From Prevotella sp. (lineage in GTDB: Bacteria; Bacteroidota; Bacteroidia; Bacteroidales; Bacteroidaceae), in NCBI GenBank assembly GCA_021204565.1, contig JAJPZE010000228.1:1-11224 (forward strand): DNA of 11,224 bases. The letters are read 5' to 3'. Below, in pieces: positions 6,160 through 11,224 of this stretch (within the stretch, counting starts at the first letter, position 1; each line of letters starts with the position of its first letter). The position numbers were made by a program, and so were the translations under genes. A model generated the notes under the pieces. That model was not told where the DNA came from, made no database searches, and was given only the letters and a program-made list of their open reading frames with translations.

Positions 6160-8070
6160 ATGTTCGTCTCCATATTGTTACATATCCTCGCATTCGTATG
6201 CAGCTTCGCCACGGCGGTAATGCTCATGCGCGGGCTCCTCTCCATATATCACAAGGCGCACAACGCCCGGTCCGCCGGTCCGAACGAGCCGTACGAAGTG
6301 CCCAAGACGGGCGGCGTGGTTATTCTCCCGGCAATGATTGTCGGGGTGATTGTGGTGATGGCGGTTCAGCTGATATTCTCTTCCGCCGACGACGTGGTGC
6401 GCGTCTCGTCGTTCATACCTGCCGGCGGACTGCTTCTCGTCTATGCTCTCGCCACGATAGAGGATATCTTGGACACGAGCCGTTGGCAGCGGCAGACGGT
6501 TGTGTTGGTGGCTTGCGCGGCGCTTCCGGTAATCGGGCTTTATATAAATGATTTGTACGGGTTCTTCGGGATCCGGCATGTGAGCTGGACTACGGGGTTC
6601 ATCATCACGTTCATACTTACGCTCCTGACGGTCAAGGCGTTGGAAGCGCTGAACACTATCGACGGGTTGTTCGCCGGGACAAGCGGGTTCATGCTTGTCG
6701 TCTTCGGCATTGGCTTCTGCTCAATGGGGCAAAATATCTATGCGTCGATGGCGTTTGCGCTCGCCGGGGCGGTGGTTGCGTTCCTGCGTTACAATCTCTT
6801 TGGCGACGACAAAATAGGGGACAAGGTGCGCACGGGGCACGCCGGCGTGCTCATAATTGCCTTCTGCATCGCGTATCTAACCCTTAAATACGCGATGGAT
6901 AACCGCAACGTTATCTCGGCGCACGATGATGCCTTGCTCCTCCCCTACTCCCTTTTGGCGCTCCCTATATTCGAGTATATCCGTGTCCGGGCTGTCTCTT
7001 CCTGGCACGGGACAAAGCCCGCCGACCGCGATAAACGCCGTATTCAGCACATAATACTTGCCAAAGGATTCACTCCGGAGCAAGCAACGGGCATCATTTT
7101 AATAGGCGAGGCGATTATCCTGACCGTAAATTTGTTGCTTCATCACCTGTTCAATCTCAACATCACATGGATTGTCATAATCAACATCGCCGGATATGTG
7201 GAGCTGTTGCGGGTAGTGTCGGAGAAGATTGAAGTACCCAAGCCGAAAGTCTTCATCATACCCGACGACTTCAAGGACTATAAGGGAGAGCCGGGATTAG
7301 TAAGCATCATAATGCCGACGTACAACTCTTCGGAGTTCGTTGCGGACAGCATTGAGAGCATCATAGCGCAGACCTATAAGAACTGGGAATTAATTATAAC
7401 CGACGATTGCAGCAGCGACAACACCGTCGAAATAGTCCGGACGTACGCCGAAAAGGACGCCCGCATCGTGCTGATACGCAACGAAGTGAACGGCGGAGCG
7501 GGCGTTTCGCGGAACAGGAGCATAGCCAATGCCCGCGGACAGTACATCTCGTTCTGCGATAGCGACGACCGTTGGATGCCCAAGAAGCTCTCTCTGCAAG
7601 TCGAATTTATGCGTACGAAGAACGTTGCCCTTTGCTTCGCGCCGTATTATTCCTGCGACGAGAACAGCCAATACCGGGGGTATGTGAGCGCGCCGGAGCG
7701 GATTAGCCTGTTCGAAATGATGTGCGACAACAAGATTGGATTCCTCACCTGCATATACGATACATCAGTTCTCGGCAAGCATCTTATGCCTACGCAACGC
7801 AAGGCAGAGGACTACGCAATGCTTTTGGGCATAATGCGAAAGTGCCGACATGCTTACAGCGTAAGGACGCCTTTGGCATTCTACAGAGTCCGTCCGGGCA
7901 GCCTAAGCAGCGACAAAATTAGTCTCTTGAAATACAACGCCCAAGTTTACACCCACGTCTTTGGTTGGGCAAAACCAATCAGCTACGCATTTCTCTTCGC
8001 TATATTTCTCCCCACTTACTTCACCAAACGCCTGAAAAACATCGTCATCAACGCCGCGCGTTCGGCATAG
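6160..8070 (+). CDS. Fusion of MraY/WecA-like membrane domain and GT2 glycosyltransferase
   Basis: A 636-residue inner-membrane protein. Residues 1-355 are polytopic (about ten hydrophobic segments) and follow the layout of the polyprenyl-phosphate sugar-1-phosphate transferase family (MraY, WecA): VPKTGG at 48-52, ATIEDILDTS (98-107) at the Asp-Asp site, LNTIDGLFAG (164-173) at the NxxDG site, KIGDKVRTGHAG (218-229) at the GDTG site, and RRIQHIILAKGF (293-304) at the HIHH loop. Several of these differ from the usual residues. Residues 380-590 are a cytoplasmic GT2 (GT-A) domain: SIIMPTYNSSEF, TDDCSSDNT, RNRSIANARGQYISFCDSDD (DxD 467-469) and RKAEDYAMLL. A last hydrophobic stretch is at 605-620. 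It probably attaches the first sugars to a lipid carrier for surface-glycan synthesis. The preceding Wzi-like and lipoprotein genes seem cotranscribed with it. Confidence 0.85.
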   Translation: MFVSILLHILAFVCSFATAVMLMRGLLSIYHKAHNARSAGPNEPYEVPKTGGVVILPAMIVGVIVVMAVQLIFSSADDVVRVSSFIPAGGLLLVYALATIEDILDTSRWQRQTVVLVACAALPVIGLYINDLYGFFGIRHVSWTTGFIITFILTLLTVKALEALNTIDGLFAGTSGFMLVVFGIGFCSMGQNIYASMAFALAGAVVAFLRYNLFGDDKIGDKVRTGHAGVLIIAFCIAYLTLKYAMDNRNVISAHDDALLLPYSLLALPIFEYIRVRAVSSWHGTKPADRDKRRIQHIILAKGFTPEQATGIILIGEAIILTVNLLLHHLFNLNITWIVIINIAGYVELLRVVSEKIEVPKPKVFIIPDDFKDYKGEPGLVSIIMPTYNSSEFVADSIESIIAQTYKNWELIITDDCSSDNTVEIVRTYAEKDARIVLIRNEVNGGAGVSRNRSIANARGQYISFCDSDDRWMPKKLSLQVEFMRTKNVALCFAPYYSCDENSQYRGYVSAPERISLFEMMCDNKIGFLTCIYDTSVLGKHLMPTQRKAEDYAMLLGIMRKCRHAYSVRTPLAFYRVRPGSLSSDKISLLKYNAQVYTHVFGWAKPISYAFLFAIFLPTYFTKRLKNIVINAARSA

Positions 8071-8074
8071 TTTC

Positions 8075-8088
8075 AAGGGTTTACCCTT
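8075..8088. terminator. Short hairpin between convergent operons
   Basis: AAGGGTTTACCCTT is a perfect inverted repeat (effective stem AAGGG/CCCTT with a TTTA loop) in the 36-bp gap between the convergent genes ending at 8070 and 8107. AT-rich sequence follows on the plus side and TTTCAAGG-like sequence precedes. It could end transcription from either side, but it is short. Confidence 0.4.
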
Positions 8089-8106
8089 TATATAATAGGG
8101 AGACGG

Positions 8107-8928
8107 TCAACGCAAGAGATGTTCCCGGATTGTCGCCAATATACGGGTTAAATAAAGGATGAAGTTATATCTCCCGACGTCGGACAGCCATATGCGCGTG
8201 TAACGAACACATAATACCCAAACCATGTGCAGCCTCCACGCCGGGCTTCGCCGTTTCCGGCTCGCCGAGCCGGAGCGCATCCTGACGAAATAAAACGTAT
8301 CGGATGGCGCGAGTTTTATAACCTTTATCCGTTTTGAAAGGGCGAACATAAAGACCGCATCCTGACTTCGTATGCAGGCGGTGTCGAACTTTACCGAGCC
8401 TATAACCTCTCTCGGAATAAGTTTGCACCAAACTGCGGAGAGGAAACTGCGGGCATTAAGCACGTTCAGAGTTTTGGCATTGCTGAGCCGCTTGTACGCT
8501 TCGGCAACGTAATACGGGCGTTCCTCTCCCGTCCGCTCATCTGTCGCGCACAGGTTGGCTTGCGTTATTCCGTCGCTAACGGCATTGTCCAAGAGGTTTT
8601 CAAGATAGTTCAAGCTCATCCAATCGTCGTCATCCACGAACGTTACATACCTGCCCCGGGCGCGTTCGAGCCCGATATTCCTCGCGTTCGACACGTTGCC
8701 GTAGTCGGTCTGAACAACGCTCGCGTTCATCTCCGGATACCCTCCCAACGCATTATTTATCTGCGTCAGATACGGCTCGGCGCACCCGTTGAGCACTATA
8801 ATCACCTCGTAAAGCTCCTTTGAAAGCGTCTGCAAAGCGAGGGTCTCAATACATTTCGAGATGTATTCGCCCGGCTTATACGTCGGGAGAATTACCGTAA
8901 TTTCGGGTCGTTGATTATTTGCAATCAT
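8107..8928 (-). CDS. Glycosyltransferase family 2
   Basis: A 273-residue GT-A fold sugar transferase, cytoplasmic or membrane-associated, that probably adds one sugar from a nucleotide donor to a growing lipid-linked glycan. The N-terminus EITVILPTYKPGEYISKCIETL is the classic nucleotide-binding strand and helix. VSNARNIGLERARGRYVTFVDDDDW contains the metal-binding Asp cluster (VDDDDW at 98-103). SAVWCKLIPREV (164-175) and SQDAVFMFALSK (188-199) form the acceptor side, with D190 a likely catalytic base. The C-terminus is rich in Arg and aromatic residues (from about 224) and could contact the membrane. It is the third gene of a minus-strand operon, beginning 3 nt after the stop of the upstream GT2 gene. 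Donor and acceptor cannot be told from the sequence. Confidence 0.9.
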   Translation of the reverse strand: MIANNQRPEITVILPTYKPGEYISKCIETLALQTLSKELYEVIIVLNGCAEPYLTQINNALGGYPEMNASVVQTDYGNVSNARNIGLERARGRYVTFVDDDDWMSLNYLENLLDNAVSDGITQANLCATDERTGEERPYYVAEAYKRLSNAKTLNVLNARSFLSAVWCKLIPREVIGSVKFDTACIRSQDAVFMFALSKRIKVIKLAPSDTFYFVRMRSGSASRKRRSPAWRLHMVWVLCVRYTRIWLSDVGRYNFILYLTRILATIREHLLR

Positions 8929-8931
8929 ACG

Positions 8932-9825
8932 TTATTTGCTTATCTTCGCCCGCTCGGCGAGCAGGTATTCACGGAACTCTTTCAAGACTTTATACCCCTC
9001 GCCGCGTTTGCCCGTGAGGCTCTTTATCCAAAGCAACATGCGGTTGGATTGCAGGAAACGGCGGAGCATGACGCGGCGGCTGATGCCTTTCTTCGCATAT
9101 AACGCCGCGTTGACTTCAAACAAACGCCGTTCGTAATCCGCGCTCGGGCGGCGTTCCGACGCAAGATGTATGTAATGCAACGTCCTCTCGAACGCGAAAC
9201 AACGCGCGCCGAAGAGACGTTTCATACGGTAATGCAAGTCCTCCTCTTCGCCGTAAAGGAAGTTCGTCTCGTCGAATCCGCCGGCGGCTAAGAACATCTC
9301 CCGGCGAACGAAAAAGCACGAACCGTGAATGTACATATACTTCGGCAGGTACCAATCGATGCGGTTACAAAAGGCATAAAGCAATATTCTGAGCCAGCCG
9401 TTCACGAACCACGTCGGGTAAAAAGACCGGTTGCTCCGCCGCGTTTCGGAGAACATCTGAACCATCCCCAACGCTCCGAGCCCGTCATTTCCCTCAAATC
9501 GCGACACGGCACGCGAGAAGACGGGCTCGCAGAGCCGCACATCCGGGTTCATAATCATCACCACGGGGGCGGTTGCGGCGCGTATCCCGACGTTATTGCC
9601 CTGCCCGTAACCGTCGTTCGAAGCGTTCTTTATCAGGGTTATATCTTCGCCCCAAAGCCGTTTGATGCGTGCGAACATCGCATCGGCGGAGCGGCTGTTG
9701 TTGTCGACGACAATCAGTTCGAGCTCCCCTTCGGGCAGGTCGGAATGAGTCTTAACCGACTTAATACAGTCGAAGATGTCCGCCTCGCTGTTGTATGTAA
9801 CTATGACTATTGCCAGCCGCTTCAT
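8932..9825 (-). CDS. Glycosyltransferase family 2, rhamnosyltransferase-like
   Basis: A 297-residue GT2 enzyme of the group often annotated as rhamnosyltransferase. From ATG 9825 it begins MKRLAIVIVTYNSEADIFDC. Visible motifs are IVVDNNS (38-44), DGYGQGNNVGIRAA (71-84), MNPDV (92-96; NPD stands in for the DxD), GSCFFVRREMFLAAGGFDE (168-186) and FLYGEEEDLHYRMKR (189-203) with the acidic catalytic cluster. The tail is basic and helical. The stop of the upstream GT4 gene overlaps this ATG by one base (TGATG), which favours this start over a GTG one codon earlier at 9828; the overlap suggests coupled translation. It is the second gene of the glycan operon. The sugar donor is inferred only from family resemblance. 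Confidence 0.9.
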   Translation of the reverse strand: MKRLAIVIVTYNSEADIFDCIKSVKTHSDLPEGELELIVVDNNSRSADAMFARIKRLWGEDITLIKNASNDGYGQGNNVGIRAATAPVVMIMNPDVRLCEPVFSRAVSRFEGNDGLGALGMVQMFSETRRSNRSFYPTWFVNGWLRILLYAFCNRIDWYLPKYMYIHGSCFFVRREMFLAAGGFDETNFLYGEEEDLHYRMKRLFGARCFAFERTLHYIHLASERRPSADYERRLFEVNAALYAKKGISRRVMLRRFLQSNRMLLWIKSLTGKRGEGYKVLKEFREYLLAERAKISK

Positions 9826-10985
9826 CACCCGCGCGCCGCTTCTTTATATATTTCGGCAGTCATGCGCGCGATATTTGCCCATGAGCGGCTGCCCTCGGCG
9901 AAATCGTTATGTATGTTCGCCGCCATCTTCTCCAACACTCCCGGCCGAAGCATACTCTCCACTGCCGAAGCGATAGCGTTGCTGTCGCGGGGAGCGACAA
10001 GCAGTCCGTGCCGCCCGGAAGTAAGCATATCCGCCAGTGCGCCCGTGTCCGTCGCAATCACCGGCTTGTCTAACGCGAAGCTGCTCATAATTACGCCGCT
10101 TTGCGTAGCATCGGTATAAGGGCATACAACCATACGTGCGCCGCTGATTAAACTTACCAATTCGCCGTCGGTAACGAAGCGGTTAATAACTTGTACGGGC
10201 AGTTCGCGCGTATACTGTCGTATGTCGAAATCGAACTTGCCCCTGCCTGCAACGACCAACGACAGCTCCTTATGCCCCGCCTCATACAACTCCTTAAACG
10301 CCTCGCACAGGTATTTTATCCCCTTGTGAGGATTGATACTGCCCGCAAAAAGGATATAATTCTCCGGGAGCGGAAGCTCCTCCGGCCCGGTCTGACGCAA
10401 ACTCTCGTAAACGCCCAGCCCCGTCGTGAATATCTTCTTATTATATAAATTATAAGTACTGACAAACTCTTCGCGAAGCCGTTCGCTAAGGATTATAAAG
10501 TTATTAACCCTGCGCAGGGCGACGCTCCGGTGCAGTCGGTTGAGCCAACCGGTATCGCTTGAATGCGGAAGAGGGTCGTGCATGGTCATCACCATGTGCC
10601 GGCGAAGACGGTATAAGATGAAGCTGCCGTAGCGCAGAGGCGACGTTACGTGCACTACGTCGAAGTCGTGACGGCGGATATAAACATACATCTCGTTCAC
10701 CGCCCGCAACGACGACGGAGCCCAGTCGTGCGCCTTCGGCATATTCACAACATAAATCTGGCTCGACGGGAGCCACGCTTTCAAGCCCGACAACGACGGG
10801 TATTCACGCGCCGGCACCAGCCCTCCTTTTGGGTATAACGCAGGCAAATTAATCACCGTGCCCTGACGCGACGACGGCGAAATCATCAGGAAATAAATCA
10901 CCTCATGACCCAATAAGCGAAGCTCGCGCAACAACGGCAGGTCGCAATCGGCAAGAAACGGGGTTGAGATATATGCAATTTTCAT
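9825..10985 (-). CDS. Glycosyltransferase family 4 (GT-B fold)
   Basis: A 386-residue retaining GT-B glycosyltransferase. The N-terminal Rossmann half starts MKIAYISTPFLADCDLPLLREL and includes DVVHVTSPLRYGS (109-121) and MTMHDPLPH (133-141), an acceptor-site His/Asp patch. The C-terminal donor half has FAGSINPHKGIKYLCEAF (213-230), VVAGRG (244-249), and YTDATQSGVIMSSFALDKPVIATDTG split over 290-315, which is the position of the EX7E motif; the first Glu is not present there, as in the QSGV-type subgroup of the family. RHGLLVAPRD (325-334) is the usual closing loop. It is first in the minus-strand operon, so it probably acts at an early step or is the best-expressed member. The ATG at 10985 directly precedes the first beta strand. 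No clear Bacteroidota promoter was seen before it. Substrates are unknown. Confidence 0.92.
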   Translation of the reverse strand: MKIAYISTPFLADCDLPLLRELRLLGHEVIYFLMISPSSRQGTVINLPALYPKGGLVPAREYPSLSGLKAWLPSSQIYVVNMPKAHDWAPSSLRAVNEMYVYIRRHDFDVVHVTSPLRYGSFILYRLRRHMVMTMHDPLPHSSDTGWLNRLHRSVALRRVNNFIILSERLREEFVSTYNLYNKKIFTTGLGVYESLRQTGPEELPLPENYILFAGSINPHKGIKYLCEAFKELYEAGHKELSLVVAGRGKFDFDIRQYTRELPVQVINRFVTDGELVSLISGARMVVCPYTDATQSGVIMSSFALDKPVIATDTGALADMLTSGRHGLLVAPRDSNAIASAVESMLRPGVLEKMAANIHNDFAEGSRSWANIARMTAEIYKEAARG

Positions 10986-11050
10986 GCTCGCGAAGTTAAT
11001 GTATAATTCCCGTCTGCGGTCAACCGATAATTATGTTTACATTTATCGAT

Positions 11051-11063
11051 ACGCCGAAGGCGC
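11051..11063 (-). terminator. Possible small hairpin after the partial right-edge gene
   Basis: On the minus strand GCGCCTTCGGCGT folds into a five-pair stem (one G-T) with a TTC loop, about 38 nt past the stop at 11101. A competing pairing of GGCGC (11072-11076) with GCGCC exists just upstream. No clear T tract follows, so the call is weak. The rest of the 115 bp between 10986 and 11100 shows nothing else I can name. Confidence 0.3.
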
Positions 11064-11100
11064 TCTGCTTTTAGGCGCCCGGAGTGCGGGTTATGAACCG

Positions 11101-11224
11101 TCATTTGGCGGTTACGCTCGTGCTTGTAGTGTTGTTTGTCAGCGTATAAGGCGTGCCGGAGGCGAGGCGGGGCGTACTCATTATAATCTGATAACCGTTG
11201 CTCGAGCCGCCTCCGATGCTCCCG
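11101..11224 (-). CDS. C-terminal end of a Gly/Ser/Thr-rich, probably secreted protein (partial)
   Basis: The last 40 codons of a minus-strand gene that continues beyond the window, ending in TGA at 11103-11101. The reading starts GSIGGGSSNGYQIIMSTPR, passes through SGTPYTLTNNTTS and ends TSVTAK. A glycine-serine linker followed by a Thr/Ser/Asn-rich beta-strand pattern is common at the ends of surface or secreted Bacteroidales proteins; from memory it resembles the tail of carbohydrate-binding-domain (DUF4353-like) proteins, but 40 residues are too few to be sure. It runs in the same direction as the glycosyltransferase operon, 115 bp upstream of it. Codon use agrees with coding in this frame; the opposite strand holds only an 18-codon shadow. 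Confidence 0.6.
   Translation of the reverse strand, partial: GSIGGGSSNGYQIIMSTPRLASGTPYTLTNNTTSTSVTAK

Noticed and set aside
9325..10119. 264-codon plus-strand open frame
   Set aside because: Antisense to the GT2 and GT4 genes, whose motifs are intact; the translated sequence shows no domain pattern and spans a gene junction.
10986..11035. Sigma-70-like TTGACC and TATACA upstream of the GT4 gene
   Set aside because: The spacer is only about 13 nt, and Bacteroidota use TTTG/TAnnTTTG boxes instead; chance match.
11093..11149. 18-codon hydrophobic plus-strand frame (MNRHLAVTLVLVVLFVSV)
   Set aside because: Lies antisense to the partial Gly/Ser/Thr-rich gene, which extends to the window edge; too short to support as a toxin or leader peptide.

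Overview
The window looks like chromosomal DNA of a Bacteroidales (Bacteroidota) bacterium with moderately high GC coding regions. The evidence is: the Bacteroidota promoter signature (TTTG at -33, TAnnTTTG at -7) upstream of the threonine dehydrogenase gene; a -7 box of the same type before cysS; few purine-rich ribosome binding sites; a cysteinyl-tRNA synthetase with KMGKS in place of KMSKS; a Wzi-type (PF14052-like) outer-membrane protein; and a lipocalin-like lipoprotein of Bacteroidales style. Genus cannot be told from the sequence.

Layout. 1-1322 (minus): 5' part of cysS. 1323-1669: an unusual intergenic region with a -7 box for cysS, a 14-nt direct repeat (1401 and 1557) bracketing three tandem 23-nt units that share CATATCATG, and a 17-bp perfect hairpin serving as terminator. 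1670-2623 (minus) and 2810-4000 (plus): a divergent pair encoding SDR-type L-threonine 3-dehydrogenase and 2-amino-3-ketobutyrate CoA ligase, which together convert threonine to glycine and acetyl-CoA. 4070-8070 (plus): a surface-polysaccharide operon with a Wzi-like beta-barrel, a small lipoprotein overlapping it by 4 nt, and a fusion of a polytopic MraY/WecA-like domain to a GT2 glycosyltransferase. 8107-10985 (minus): a tight, convergently oriented operon of a GT4-type (GT-B) glycosyltransferase followed by two GT2 glycosyltransferases. 11101-11224 (minus): the last 40 codons of a Gly/Ser/Thr-rich, probably secreted protein.

How they fit. Central metabolism (cysS, tdh/kbl) occupies the left 4 kb. 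The remaining 7 kb appears to be a small envelope-glycan locus: four polypeptides carry glycosyltransferase domains, one of them also holding a lipid-carrier phosphosugar transferase-like domain, and the Wzi-like barrel and lipoprotein would act at the outer membrane. No flippase, polymerase or chain-length gene is visible, so the locus is partial or the rest lies elsewhere.

No defence system, CRISPR array, tRNA, rRNA or recognisable transposase gene was seen. The two most notable items are the 23-nt repeat element upstream of cysS, which resembles in architecture the BrickBuilt MITE/minisatellite of Porphyromonas gingivalis, and the fusion protein whose GT4-like half has altered catalytic motifs.
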